Notes: generated by a model from the sequence alone, not told the origin. A stretch of 64,000 bases of DNA from Candidatus Leptofilum gracile (GCA_016713825.1 JADJOJ010000005.1:98925-162924), one strand, 5' to 3'; numbered from the stretch's first letter, positions 34,660 to 43,384 are shown. Made by a program: numbers and translations.

Positions 34660-37600
34660 TTACGGCCGTTCCACCCCCAGAAGTGTGTTCGCCGCAATGT
34701 TGTTAATAAAAGTGACAGCCCCATCGGGCCAGATGATTTCTAATGCAATGAGCTGCGACCCGACCGGGAAGCCAAAATGCACGCGGGTGGTATCGCCAGA
34801 GAGGTAGCCACTGTTGGCCCGAACATCCCGCGTGTAGCTTCCGGTTGAGGTGTGAAGAATAAGTTTTGCGCCAATCGCAAATCGGTTTGGGCTTTCCGGC
34901 CAGCGTAAATCAACTTCAAGGCTGGCACCACGGCACAGCCGATTTTCAAATAATTGGGCTTGCGAGCGCAAATTGTTCACCACGATGTCCAGATCGCCGT
35001 CGTTGTCCAGATCGGCCATGCTCATGCCGCGCCCGCTTTCGTTGGAGCCTAATTGCCACTCTGGCGCGGGTTCAAAGAAGTTTCCACTCACATTTTGATA
35101 CGCTTGATTCTCTTCGACCAGCTCATTGCCTGGTAGGTAGTCGAACATTTCCGCGTCAATCATGCCGTTAACCACGTACAGGTCGAGCAGGCCATCTTGG
35201 TTCAGATCGCCAAATTTACCCGACCACGCCCAGCCAGACGCATGCACCCCGCTCATTACCGCCCGGTTTTGGTATGTGCCAGCTTCATTTTGCATCAGGA
35301 GCACGTTGCTGGTGATTTGCGGATCGCCAATCTCTTTTGGGCCTGATTCCATTGTTTCCATCATGATCATCCAGGGAGCCATGCCGATTTCATCTGTTTG
35401 GTAAGGGACCATGTCTGTGGCGAATAGTTCAAACGTGCCATCGTTGTTGATGTCACCCCAGTCGAAGTTCATTGTGTGTTTGGCGGTGGTGGCGAAGGGA
35501 GCCGCGCTCTGCCAAACGCCGTTTTGCCGCAGCCAGGCCATGTCGGGAATGCTAAAGTCGTTACCGACTAAAATATCCTGCTGCCCATCCTGGTTCACGT
35601 CTAACAGGGCAATAACCAGCGCCTGAGAGGCATGGGCAAGACGGGTGGGCGTGAATGTACCCAAGTTTTGGTTGCCCGATTCTTGCGTGTACTGGTACAC
35701 ACCTTCACCATCGCTAAACAGAAACGTGTTGCCGAGGGTGAGGTTGAGTTCGGCATCGTAGGAGCCGGTGACCAGGTCAAGCGTGCCGTCGCCGTTGAGG
35801 TCGCCCCAGGCCATTGAGTGGGCCAGCGCGCGCACGCCGGGCAGGGGAACCCGCTCGAAAATTGTGCGTCCGTCTGGATCGGAACCGCCGTTTTCCCAAT
35901 AGGTGAGGGAGCTAACGATATGGGTGAAAACGATATCCAGCCGCCCATCGCCTGTAACGTCAACAATGTTGACCGCCCGCGTGTTGAGATCAGGCAAGGT
36001 TTCTTTTTCAAAGGCCAGGTTGCCCTGATTCCAAAAGATGGAGGCGGGGCCGTTGAGGTTGGCAAAGACGAGATCGAGCAGGCCATCCTGATCCAAATCG
36101 TTGATGGCCACGCCTGCGCCATTGGTTTCAAACATGCGCACAACTTCGCCGTGCACATCAGTGACGTGATCCAGCCAATGGGTGACAAATTCGTCGTTGC
36201 AGGTTGGCGCGGCGGCAAAGGGGGCGCTGGTGATGTTTACCGGCAGAGGGGTGCGGGTGGGTGGGCTAGGTGTCTGGGGGGTGTCAATGGGTTCTTCTGC
36301 GGCTGCGACTGGTGCTGCTGGCGCGTGAATGGCACCGCCAACTGGTAGGCCGCTGGGAACCGTCTCTGGAATTGTAAAAGAGAGGTCCCGTGCGGTTGGC
36401 GAGGTGAGTGAGTCTAGAAAGGCCAAAATGGCGGCAACTTGGGTATTGGACAAGTTTTTCTGGGGCAGGGCAAAGGAGGGGGCAGAGAGGGGAGTGGTGC
36501 GAACGGCCGTTACCCCCAAATACGCATCCTGCATCAAATCCGAGAGCTGCCCATAATCATACTCAGCCACCATTTGCGCCGGGTTGAGGTGATGCCGAAC
36601 CGCCTCTTCTAGCGTGAGATAAACGCCATTGTGCATCCACGGACCAGTGATAGAGACGTTGCGCAGGGGGGGCGTGCGGAAGGCAAATAGATCGCTTTCA
36701 TAGCCAGTTTCACGGGCACGGCCGTAATCCAGCGGCGCTTCAATCCCTTTGCCAGGCCCTATTTGTGGCACGCCGATATTGTGAAACTGCATGTCTGTCA
36801 ACAAAGGGCCGCTGTGGCATTGGGCGCAGCCTGCTTCACCAAAAAACAGCACCGCGCCACGCAGCGCCACATTTGAAAGGGCGCTTTCATCCCCCTGCAA
36901 ATACCGATCCCAGGGGCTGTCTAAAAACGTAAACGTTTCCATTTCATACGCGGCAATTGCATTGGCGGCATCTTCAAACCCCAGTTCTGCCAGCGGCGTA
37001 TGGGGATAGGCGGCCCGGAAAAGCTGTTGGTATGCTGGCACGGCCAGGAGCTGCTGCATTAGCGTGTCCCACATTAGCGGTAAATCATGATCGCCGATGG
37101 TGGCCAGCACATTGTGTTTACCTTCAATATCGTCATCGCCGTGCTGCCCCCGCATTTCATCGCGCGAGGTGATGGGGAACATGGCCTGCACGGCTACGGC
37201 GTTTTCCAGGCCAGCAGGCAGATTGTCGTCGGCGGGATTGAGGAACTCGGTGGGAGTTGTTTGAATACGGCCGTCCCAAAATATCGTATCCATCCCTGCC
37301 AACCCCAAATTAAACACGGGCGAGGCATTGCGCGGCACCAATACCTGCCGGTCACTCACAAAGACACGTTCTGGCGCTAGCCCCAGCCCGCCAGTGCCAA
37401 TGGGCAAAGACAACCCATCTCCCGTCCCCAACAAAGGATGGTGACAGGTAACACAAGCCGTGTCTTTATTGCCGCTCAGCAGCGGATCCCAATAAAGGGC
37501 TTCACCCAACGCCACTTGTGCCGCTGAGGCAGACGGCAAACGTTCTGGCATCGTGGCCCCTGCTTGCGCCAGCAGAGGGGCAAGCAGCGCGTTCGTTCTG

Positions 37601-37737
37601 GCTGGCGTAACAACGGTAGGCCACAAGACGCCAAGCAAGACACACCCGAACAGCACGATTCCCAGCAGTGTGCTCCAGCGTGACTGCTGTCGTATGAGGC
37701 CTGTCACTTTTGGATAGGCAGAGAAACTTTTATTCAT
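34660..37737 (-). CDS. Di-heme cytochrome c peroxidase/MauG-like domain fused to FG-GAP repeats and an ASPIC/UnbV domain
   Basis: A 1025-residue exported protein. An N-terminal membrane segment is near residue 25 (LLGIVLFGCVLLGVLW). Residues about 60-470 form a MauG/cytochrome c peroxidase domain with two haem motifs, CVTCH (DTACVTCHHPLLGTGDG) and CAQCH (AGCAQCHSGPLLTD). A Pro/Ala linker follows. Residues about 520-900 hold Ca-binding-type FG-GAP/VCBS repeats (DLDQDGLLDLVFANL, DLNGDGTLDLVTGS, DVNQDGQQDILVGND, DLNQDGLLDLYVVNG, DLDNDGDLDIVVNNL). The C terminus is ASPIC/UnbV (FAIGAKLILHTSTGSY, ANSGYLSGD, VHFGFP, IIWPDG). The partner domains occur apart in most genomes. The role in a galactoside locus is unclear. 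Confidence 0.9.
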   Translation of the reverse strand: MNKSFSAYPKVTGLIRQQSRWSTLLGIVLFGCVLLGVLWPTVVTPARTNALLAPLLAQAGATMPERLPSASAAQVALGEALYWDPLLSGNKDTACVTCHHPLLGTGDGLSLPIGTGGLGLAPERVFVSDRQVLVPRNASPVFNLGLAGMDTIFWDGRIQTTPTEFLNPADDNLPAGLENAVAVQAMFPITSRDEMRGQHGDDDIEGKHNVLATIGDHDLPLMWDTLMQQLLAVPAYQQLFRAAYPHTPLAELGFEDAANAIAAYEMETFTFLDSPWDRYLQGDESALSNVALRGAVLFFGEAGCAQCHSGPLLTDMQFHNIGVPQIGPGKGIEAPLDYGRARETGYESDLFAFRTPPLRNVSITGPWMHNGVYLTLEEAVRHHLNPAQMVAEYDYGQLSDLMQDAYLGVTAVRTTPLSAPSFALPQKNLSNTQVAAILAFLDSLTSPTARDLSFTIPETVPSGLPVGGAIHAPAAPVAAAEEPIDTPQTPSPPTRTPLPVNITSAPFAAAPTCNDEFVTHWLDHVTDVHGEVVRMFETNGAGVAINDLDQDGLLDLVFANLNGPASIFWNQGNLAFEKETLPDLNTRAVNIVDVTGDGRLDIVFTHIVSSLTYWENGGSDPDGRTIFERVPLPGVRALAHSMAWGDLNGDGTLDLVTGSYDAELNLTLGNTFLFSDGEGVYQYTQESGNQNLGTFTPTRLAHASQALVIALLDVNQDGQQDILVGNDFSIPDMAWLRQNGVWQSAAPFATTAKHTMNFDWGDINNDGTFELFATDMVPYQTDEIGMAPWMIMMETMESGPKEIGDPQITSNVLLMQNEAGTYQNRAVMSGVHASGWAWSGKFGDLNQDGLLDLYVVNGMIDAEMFDYLPGNELVEENQAYQNVSGNFFEPAPEWQLGSNESGRGMSMADLDNDGDLDIVVNNLRSQAQLFENRLCRGASLEVDLRWPESPNRFAIGAKLILHTSTGSYTRDVRANSGYLSGDTTRVHFGFPVGSQLIALEIIWPDGAVTFINNIAANTLLGVERP

Positions 37738-37792
37738 ACCCGCCTCGAAAATCGAACCTCACTGAATGGACAATAATCGTAAGTTGGATTGT

Positions 37793-37900
37793 TTGTAGTT
37801 TAAGAAAATAATCGCGTAACGCTGTGGCCGGTCTCCTGACCGCGCCACCTGCCGGCACGGTCAGGAGACCGGCCGGAGCACATTACCTAATTTATTTTTT
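37793..37900. repeat. Interspersed 109-bp palindromic repeat, copy 2
   Basis: Same element as 8888-8996: left flank TTGTAGTTTAAG, AATAATCGCGTAAC, core arms at 37821-37842 and 37858-37879, right flank CATTACCTAATTTATTTTTT. It differs from copy 1 at only a few positions. It lies in the 320-base spacer downstream of the sugar-binding protein gene; the rest of that spacer has no gene. Confidence 0.9.
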
Positions 37901-38010
37901 AATTCACAATCAATCCGACTCACAAGAAGAACGAGCATCGAGCCAATGTTGTGAATGAAAGGGACAAAGGCCCGATGCTCGATCCGCGTAAAATTGATAA
38001 TTAACGATAA

Positions 38011-38044
38011 AGGTGCGACGCACTTTTGAAAGTGCGCCGCACCT
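38011..38044. repeat. AGGTGCGACGCAC hairpin after binding-protein gene 2
   Basis: Arms AGGTGCGACGCACTTT (38011-38026) and AAAGTGCGCCGCACCT (38029-38044) pair with one mismatch over 16 bp. Its position 15 bases past the stop codon suggests termination or mRNA 3'-end protection, though no T tract follows. Confidence 0.7.
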
Positions 38045-38059
38045 ATCGCTAGGAGGACG

Positions 38060-39478
38060 TTATTCGTCAAATAGAGCGTTTACCTGCTCGTTGGCTTCTT
38101 GCAGCGCTGTAGCGGCATCTGCTTCACCCAAAACAATGCTATCCATTGTTGGGTCCAGGATGGCAGAAATTTCAGCACCATTGTCGGTGATGGGGAACAA
38201 AAAGGTGCCGTTTGGATCAAGCGCTTGGTCGGTGAAAGCGTTCACGTCAACACCGGCTGCTTCGCGTACAGTCAAAGCCCGTTCTACGCCGGATGGGATG
38301 GCGGGGAAGACAACGCCCGTGTCGCCAACGATATTGGCGCACTCAGGCGAGGCGGCAAATTTCACCCACTGCCACGCTTCTTCCAGATGCTCGGTGCCAA
38401 TGTAGATCGAGTCTGCCAGACCGTTGAACATGCTTTTACGGCCGTTTGGCCCAATGGGCAGCAAGCCGAAGCCTACTTCAAACGTTGAGTTGTCTACATA
38501 ATTACCAATTTGCCAGGAACCATCCGTGGTCATTGCACCAACTTCAGAAATTACAAGTTGCTGCGGGCCAAGGCTGGTCACGTCTGCCAGCGGGGGAGCA
38601 AACCCTTTTTCAATTAAACCAACGTACCAATCCATCGTCTCCGCCAGAGCCGGGTCATCGTAATAATATTGGGTTGTCCAGGGGCCATCGGTGAATTGGA
38701 AGCCGTTGCTGACGGCAAAATGGCTCCACTGTGTCTGGCCAGAGAAACCGCCAGAGCCTTGGTGGATAAAGCCATACTGCACCACATTCTCTTTGTCGAA
38801 GTCTGGGCTGAGGCCGTTGTTGCCGTTGGCATCCAGTGTCAGCTGCGCCACAACTTCTTCAAACGTGCCGCCATCTTGCGGGTTCCAGGTCCAGGTATCG
38901 GTTATTGCCGGGTCGATGCCAGCAGCGGCAAACATATCGGCATTGTAAACCACGGCAATGGTGTCCCAATCTTTGGGCAGGCCATACCGCTTGCCCTGAC
39001 GCACCCACAGGTCGGCCAGACCTTCAATGTAGATGCCTGTGTCTACGCTATCTCGTTCGATGAATGGCTGAAGATCGACAATTTGTTCTTTTACAGCAAA
39101 TTCAGGGAATTTGGCCAAATGATCGGTAAATACATCGGGGGCATCGCCGCTGACAAAGCCGGTTTGAATGGTGTTCCAGTAATCGTCCCAACCTGCTTGC
39201 TCAACAATCACCATGATGCTTGGATTGGCAGTATTAAAGGCGGCGGCGCATTGTTCGTATGCTGGCTGTTGGGCGGAATCCCACAAAGCGTAGCGAATGG
39301 TTACAACTTCACCGGAGTCGGCTGCCGTATCTGTGGAACTGGAATCGGCCGTTTCTGACCCAGAATCAGCGGTGGTAGCTGTGTCACTGTCTGCCTCTTC
39401 CGCTTCTCCACCACCACAGGCTACGATAAACATAGCTAACAGCAGCAGCAGCAAAGTAAGCAATAGATTTTTTTTCAT
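38060..39478 (-). CDS. Family-1 sugar ABC transporter substrate-binding lipoprotein (transporter 2)
   Basis: A 472-residue lipoprotein: signal MKKNLLLTLLLLLLAMFIVA with lipobox IVACGGG, then an acidic Ser/Thr-rich linker of about 35 residues. The SBP_bac_1 core starts at TIRYALWDSAQQPAYEQCAA and includes GDAPDVFTDHLAKFPEFA, YGLPKDWDTIAVVYNADMF, GAMTTDGSWQIGNYV and NGLADSIYIGTEH. It follows the two permease genes on the same strand. Gene neighbourhood (alpha-galactosidase, gal genes, LacI) suggests alpha-galactosides as ligands, but this is inference. Confidence 0.93.
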   Translation of the reverse strand: MKKNLLLTLLLLLLAMFIVACGGGEAEEADSDTATTADSGSETADSSSTDTAADSGEVVTIRYALWDSAQQPAYEQCAAAFNTANPSIMVIVEQAGWDDYWNTIQTGFVSGDAPDVFTDHLAKFPEFAVKEQIVDLQPFIERDSVDTGIYIEGLADLWVRQGKRYGLPKDWDTIAVVYNADMFAAAGIDPAITDTWTWNPQDGGTFEEVVAQLTLDANGNNGLSPDFDKENVVQYGFIHQGSGGFSGQTQWSHFAVSNGFQFTDGPWTTQYYYDDPALAETMDWYVGLIEKGFAPPLADVTSLGPQQLVISEVGAMTTDGSWQIGNYVDNSTFEVGFGLLPIGPNGRKSMFNGLADSIYIGTEHLEEAWQWVKFAASPECANIVGDTGVVFPAIPSGVERALTVREAAGVDVNAFTDQALDPNGTFLFPITDNGAEISAILDPTMDSIVLGEADAATALQEANEQVNALFDE

Positions 39479-39564
39479 TTTGTATCTCCTCCAAATTTAA
39501 ATTCTGCTGAGGGTAAGTTTTTAAAGACCTTGTCAATTGCTAGAGCAGCTACCTGCTCGACTGT

Positions 39565-39639
39565 TTAGGTCTGGAACAGTCTGAAATGAGTTGCAAAATT
39601 TAACCTGCCACCAAATTTGTTTCGGCAGCAACCAATCAT
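39565..39639 (-). other. Possible 24-codon leader ORF with perfect Shine-Dalgarno
   Basis: AGGAGGTG (minus strand, 39641-39648) lies 3 bases ahead of an ATG that opens a 24-codon frame (MIGCCRNKFGGRLN...) ending at 39565, 87 bases upstream of the binding-protein gene. A comparable AAAGGAGGTG-ATG leader precedes binding-protein gene 3. No peptide homology is recognised. It may be a leader peptide or just a ribosome-loading site. Confidence 0.35.
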
Positions 39640-39693
39640 TCACCTCCTATGTGCATATCGGTCGGATTGTGCATCCGACTGACGAATTTATGT

Positions 39694-40614
39694 TTATTTG
39701 AATCCAGAGAATTGAATGTTATTGACCACACGTCGGCCCAGAAGCATGAACAAGATGAGCGTGGGGATCATGCTGATGATGGTGGCCGCCATCAGTCCAG
39801 TCCAGTCTGGCGCACCTTGCGGTGTTTGCGAGCGGAAAATGGCCAGGGCTACAGTGAGCACCCGGACGCTTTCATCCTTGCCCACCAGGAATGGCCACAG
39901 GTATGTATTCCAGGTGGTGACAAAGGTGAGGATGGCCAGCGTGGCCAGCGGCGGCCCACTCATGGGAATGATGATTCGCCAGAAAATGCCAAATTTGCTG
40001 GCTCCGTCCAGGCTGGCCGCTTCCTCTAATTCCTTATTGATGCCCAGGAAAAATTGGCGCAAAAAGAAGACGGCAAACGGAGACATTAAGAAGGTTGGGG
40101 CGATGATGCCCATGTAGGTGTTGTCCCATTCCAGGTCCCGAATTAAAAGGTAGTTGGGAATGAGGGTGACGATGGCCGGAACCATGAGGCCGGTGAGATA
40201 AACGAAAAACAGCTTGTCTCTAAACGGGAATTTTAGGCGGGCAAAGGCGTAGGCGGCCAGCGCGCTAAAAAAGGTTTGGCCAACTACTATCAGCACGGTC
40301 ACAATGGTGGAGTTGCGTAGAAAGAGCCAAAAATTGATTTGTTGCCCAGAGCCACCGGCGGCAACGGCCGTTGCCGTGTCCACTTGCCCCAAGACCCGCG
40401 CATAGTTAATGGTGGTAAAGCCAACCGGCGCTAAAGATTCTGGATTGGCCAGCATTTCTCGTTGGGTGGAAAGCGATGTGCGCACCACCCACCAGAAAGG
40501 GAACAGGATGATGATCAGCGCCAAAATAATGACAGCCCAGGAAAGAAGTTTGCCCCAGTTGATGTGGCGCTGGCGGGTGTACGTTTGTGGTGTTGCTGCG
40601 GTTGAACTGCTCAT
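39694..40614 (-). CDS. Sugar ABC transporter permease (MalG-type), transporter 2
   Basis: A 306-residue permease. I chose the start MSSSTAATPQTYTRQRHINW because the upstream extension overlaps the preceding gene without a ribosome site. It has six helices, the first LLSWAVIILALIIILFPFWWV. The EAA loop reads INKELEEAASLDGASKFGIFWRIIIPMSGPP. The C terminus MLLGRRVVNNIQFSGFK is typical of family CUT1 permeases. It follows the MalF-type partner by about 20 bases and precedes the binding-protein gene. Confidence 0.92.
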   Translation of the reverse strand: MSSSTAATPQTYTRQRHINWGKLLSWAVIILALIIILFPFWWVVRTSLSTQREMLANPESLAPVGFTTINYARVLGQVDTATAVAAGGSGQQINFWLFLRNSTIVTVLIVVGQTFFSALAAYAFARLKFPFRDKLFFVYLTGLMVPAIVTLIPNYLLIRDLEWDNTYMGIIAPTFLMSPFAVFFLRQFFLGINKELEEAASLDGASKFGIFWRIIIPMSGPPLATLAILTFVTTWNTYLWPFLVGKDESVRVLTVALAIFRSQTPQGAPDWTGLMAATIISMIPTLILFMLLGRRVVNNIQFSGFK

Positions 40615-40633
40615 GGTCGTCTCTCCTACCTGG

Positions 40634-41554
40634 TTAGGCCAGGTCCGATTCATCAGCGCGCAGGATGCGCATTTGCAGGATAGTGGCGACGATCAGGATG
40701 AGGAAGAGCACGACGGAAACGGCCGTTGCATACCCCATCTGGAACCGTTGAAAAGCAAACTCAAAGATGTACCAGGTTATCACCCGCGTCGCATCAATTG
40801 GGCCGCCGCCAGTGGTCACCGCAATCGTGTCGAAAATTTGGAAGGAGCCGATGATGGTGGTCACCAGCACAAACACTAGCACCGGCCGCAGCAACGGTAG
40901 CGTAATCGACCAAAAAATGCGCCGCTCACTCGCCCCATCAATCGCCGCCGCTTCATAAAGCGATTTGGGGATGGTTTGCAAACCGGCAAAGAAAAGCAGG
41001 GCTGTGTAACCTGTATATTGCCAAATGTTGATGAGAGCAATCGACGGCATTGCCTGGTCTGGCGAACCCAGGAACGGCTGGCGGCCAAAGCCTAAGAACT
41101 GGAAAAGATTGTTAATAAAACCCAGCGTGGGATCGAGCATCCAGAGCCAAATCAGGGCCACAATCACCGGCGGCAGCAGCCAGGGCATAATGAAGAGGCC
41201 GCGAATAATGTTCGATTTTGTCACCCGGTCCATCATCACTGCCAGGCCGATGGCCAGTACCGTTTGCAGCGGAATGTTCAGGATGACGTAATAAAACGTT
41301 ACCTGAAGCGACCGCCAAAACTGCTTGTCCTGGAACATATCAACATAATTATCAACCCCGATAAATTTGGGATCAGACAGCATGTCCCAGTCTGTAAAGC
41401 TGATGTACAACCCGCGCACACCAGGCACAGCATAAAATGTAATGAAACCGATCAGGCTGGGCAGCAGAAACAGCCAGGCCAAAAAAGTTTCTTGATTGAA
41501 TAACCGTTTGAGCAATGATGGCAGGGGCGGGCGGGATGCAGCGGATGTGGTCAT
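40634..41554 (-). CDS. Sugar ABC transporter permease (MalF-type), transporter 2
   Basis: A 306-residue permease with six helices. The start MTTSAASRPPLPSLLK is preceded by GGAG at 7 bases, which is better placed than the upstream ATG four codons earlier. The N-terminal half shows the CUT1 pattern AWLFLLPSLIGFITFYAVPG, and the EAA loop reads IPKSLYEAAAIDGASERRIFWSITLPLLRPV. It is the first gene after the LacI-controlled promoter at 41588-41633 and forms a heterodimer with the next permease. Confidence 0.93.
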   Translation of the reverse strand: MTTSAASRPPLPSLLKRLFNQETFLAWLFLLPSLIGFITFYAVPGVRGLYISFTDWDMLSDPKFIGVDNYVDMFQDKQFWRSLQVTFYYVILNIPLQTVLAIGLAVMMDRVTKSNIIRGLFIMPWLLPPVIVALIWLWMLDPTLGFINNLFQFLGFGRQPFLGSPDQAMPSIALINIWQYTGYTALLFFAGLQTIPKSLYEAAAIDGASERRIFWSITLPLLRPVLVFVLVTTIIGSFQIFDTIAVTTGGGPIDATRVITWYIFEFAFQRFQMGYATAVSVVLFLILIVATILQMRILRADESDLA

Positions 41555-41587
41555 ATTTTTCTCCATCTTGCAGTGTGTGAGCGCTCC

Positions 41588-41633
41588 CGTGAGCGTTCAC
41601 GGAAAATATACAAGAACAGACCCGGTTTGTCAA
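41588..41633 (-). promoter_or_regulatory. Promoter and LacI-type operator of alpha-galactoside ABC operon
   Basis: On the minus strand TTGACA (41628-41633) and TATATT (41605-41610) are 17 bases apart, a near-consensus housekeeping promoter. The 14-bp palindrome-like CGTGAACGCTCACG (41588-41601) follows at the expected transcription start. The same 14-mer occurs upstream of the lacI-type gene. A weaker half-site GTGAGCGCTCCC is at 41577-41588. The arrangement predicts repression by the neighbouring LacI protein. Confidence 0.85.
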
Positions 41634-41662
41634 GAAAGAGGTTTTTCTGGCGTCAACTTATT

Positions 41663-42661
41663 TTAGGTGGATGATTCCCGGGGGATGAGCGTAACGGGTA
41701 ATTCAATGGGGGCGAAGGATTTATTGGGGGTGTCAAGCATGTTCAGAATCCGGTTCATGGCTCGCTGACCGATTTCGTATTTGTCTACGTGAATGCTGCT
41801 GAGGGAAGGGATAAAGATGCTGCTGAGGCCGATGTTGTCGAAGCCAACGACGGCGAGATCTTGGGGTACTCGCTTGTTCAGGTCGTGGGCGGCCCGGATT
41901 GCGCCGATGCCCATCAGATCGTTGTAGGTGAAAACGGCCGTTATCTCCGGATGTTCGCCCAGCAGCTGGTTCAGGGCGTTGTAACCACCTTCCAAAGTCG
42001 GGGAGGCCCCCACAATCAGCGCTTCATCGTAGGGGATGCCGTTTTCAGTGAGCGCTTTTTCATAGCCGCGCACCCGTCGCACCTGGCTGCGCGAGAAATT
42101 TTTGTTGGCCAACATGCCAATTTTTACATGTCCTTGCTGGATGAGATGCTCTACGGCTAAAAACGCACCCTGTTCATTGTCTACAATGATGATATTGACG
42201 TTGGGATGATCAAAAAAGCGATTGACCATCACAATCGGGCCGTAACTGTCGGCAAAGGTTTGTGTGGTGACTTGATCCGCCGCGTTGCCAATGATGATGA
42301 TGCCATCTACCCCTTGAGCGGCAAGTGAGTGTAGCATCCGGATCTCTTCATCTGGATCGTCATCGGTGTTGCACAGCAAGACGTTGTAGTTGTGCTTCCG
42401 GGCTGTATCCTGCACGCCACGGGCAACTTCAGGAAAAAAAAGGTTAGAAATGTCTGGGATGACCAGCCCAACGGTTTGGGTGCGCTGGGTGACCATGCTT
42501 TGGGCCTGGCGGTTGGGCTGGTAACCCAACTGCTGTACGGCGGCCATTACTTTTTCTTTGGTGGCGGGGCTGATTTCGCCTTTGTCGTTGATGGCCCGGG
42601 ATACGGTTTGGCGGGAGACGCCAGCCAGGGCGGCAACATCTTCAATTGTGGCTCTTTTCAC
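41663..42661 (-). CDS. LacI-family transcriptional repressor of the alpha-galactoside locus
   Basis: About 332 residues. A GTG start is favoured because GGAGG lies 5 bases ahead of it; an ATG four codons upstream overlaps that ribosome site. The HTH is ATIEDVAALAGVSRQTVSRAIN with hinge LGYQPNRQAQSM, and the rest is a periplasmic-binding-protein-like sugar sensor (VGLVIPDISNLFFPEVARGV, MVNRFFDHPNV, VFTYNDLMGIGAI, VGFDNIGLSSIFIPSLSS). Matching operators lie ahead of its own gene and ahead of the ABC operon, so it probably represses both until a galactoside binds. Confidence 0.93.
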   Translation of the reverse strand: MKRATIEDVAALAGVSRQTVSRAINDKGEISPATKEKVMAAVQQLGYQPNRQAQSMVTQRTQTVGLVIPDISNLFFPEVARGVQDTARKHNYNVLLCNTDDDPDEEIRMLHSLAAQGVDGIIIIGNAADQVTTQTFADSYGPIVMVNRFFDHPNVNIIIVDNEQGAFLAVEHLIQQGHVKIGMLANKNFSRSQVRRVRGYEKALTENGIPYDEALIVGASPTLEGGYNALNQLLGEHPEITAVFTYNDLMGIGAIRAAHDLNKRVPQDLAVVGFDNIGLSSIFIPSLSSIHVDKYEIGQRAMNRILNMLDTPNKSFAPIELPVTLIPRESST

Positions 42662-42673
42662 TTTTACCTCCAT

Positions 42674-42719
42674 CGTGAGCGTTCACGCCAAGTTTAACAG
42701 TTTCTCTGGCATCGTTCAA
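42674..42719 (-). promoter_or_regulatory. Autoregulatory promoter and operator of lacI-type gene
   Basis: CGTGAACGCTCACG (minus strand, 42674-42687) duplicates the operator at 41588-41601. Upstream are TTGAAC (42714-42719) and TAAACT (42691-42696) with a 17-base spacer. The operator lies between the -10 element and the ribosome site, a standard position for autorepression. Confidence 0.8.
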
Positions 42720-42742
42720 TTGGCAGGTTTAACTGAATTTGC

Positions 42743-42787
42743 TTGACAACGGCCGTATTCCCAATTATTATATTCGATAACATTATC
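42743..42787 (+). promoter_or_regulatory. Strong promoter of winged-helix regulator with GATAACATTATC operator
   Basis: TTGACA (42743-42748) and TATTAT (42766-42771) are spaced exactly 17 bases. The spacer contains an ACGGCCGT octamer. GATAACATTATC (42776-42787), a GATAA/TTATC inverted repeat, lies at the expected start of transcription, 10 bases before the coding start. It is a likely site for the encoded winged-helix protein. Confidence 0.8.
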
Positions 42788-42797
42788 AATTTTAATA

Positions 42798-43346
42798 ATG
42801 AGGTTTGTTTTGCGGAAAATTGAGCTTGTTATCCATCCTGTTCGTTTTCAAATTTTGCGCGCCATCGGCACCGAGGCGCTCACCACCCAGGAAATTGCTG
42901 ACCGGCTGCCCGACACGCCCAAATCGTCGATTTACCGGCATTTGAAGCTGCTGCTGGAACACAATCTGATTGTCCTGGCAGACACCCGGCTGGTGAACGG
43001 CATCCAGGAAAAAACGTACCGCCTGGACCAGCCCGCCCGGCTGGGCGTCGAGGATATGGCCAATTTGTCGGCCGATGACCATATTCGCTTTTTCACCACC
43101 TATGCTCTGACGCTGGTGCAGGATTTTTCGGATTACGTTAGCAAAAGCGCACCGATTGATATGCTGGCCGATCGCACGGGCTACAGCGAGGTCGCTTTTT
43201 ATGCAACCACGGCCGAATTGGACGAGTTCGCGGTGGCGTTGAATACGGCCGTTATGAAATTACTGGGCAATGGGTCGGGAGACGGCCGTTCCCGCCGCAA
43301 ACTGGCCATCGTTTCACAACCACTGCCGGAAGGGCGTGATGCGTGA
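42798..43346 (+). CDS. ArsR-like winged-helix transcriptional regulator
   Basis: A 182-residue protein. Residues about 5-75 form a winged helix: IHPVRFQILRAIGTEALTTQ, EIADRLPDTPKSSIYRHLKL, LLEHNLIVLADTRLVNGIQ. The C-terminal part (LSADDHIRFFTTYALTLVQDF) is like the effector region of PadR/ArsR-related ABC-transporter regulators. The final codons (RDA stop) are read from the GTGAAACGTG repeat at 43335. Located upstream of a YxlEFG-like ABC system, it probably controls that system. Confidence 0.85.
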   Translation: MRFVLRKIELVIHPVRFQILRAIGTEALTTQEIADRLPDTPKSSIYRHLKLLLEHNLIVLADTRLVNGIQEKTYRLDQPARLGVEDMANLSADDHIRFFTTYALTLVQDFSDYVSKSAPIDMLADRTGYSEVAFYATTAELDEFAVALNTAVMKLLGNGSGDGRSRRKLAIVSQPLPEGRDA

Positions 43347-43384
43347 AACGTGAAGAGTGCGCATTTCACGTTTCACGTATCACG
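43335..43384. repeat. GTGAAACGTG-type inverted repeat, copy C, overlapping a gene end
   Basis: Arms CGTGATGCGTGAAACGTGAA (43335-43354) and the near-complement at 43365-43384 (one mismatch). The left arm provides the stop codon of the winged-helix regulator gene. Same family as 6491-6541 and 9029-9084. Confidence 0.85.
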
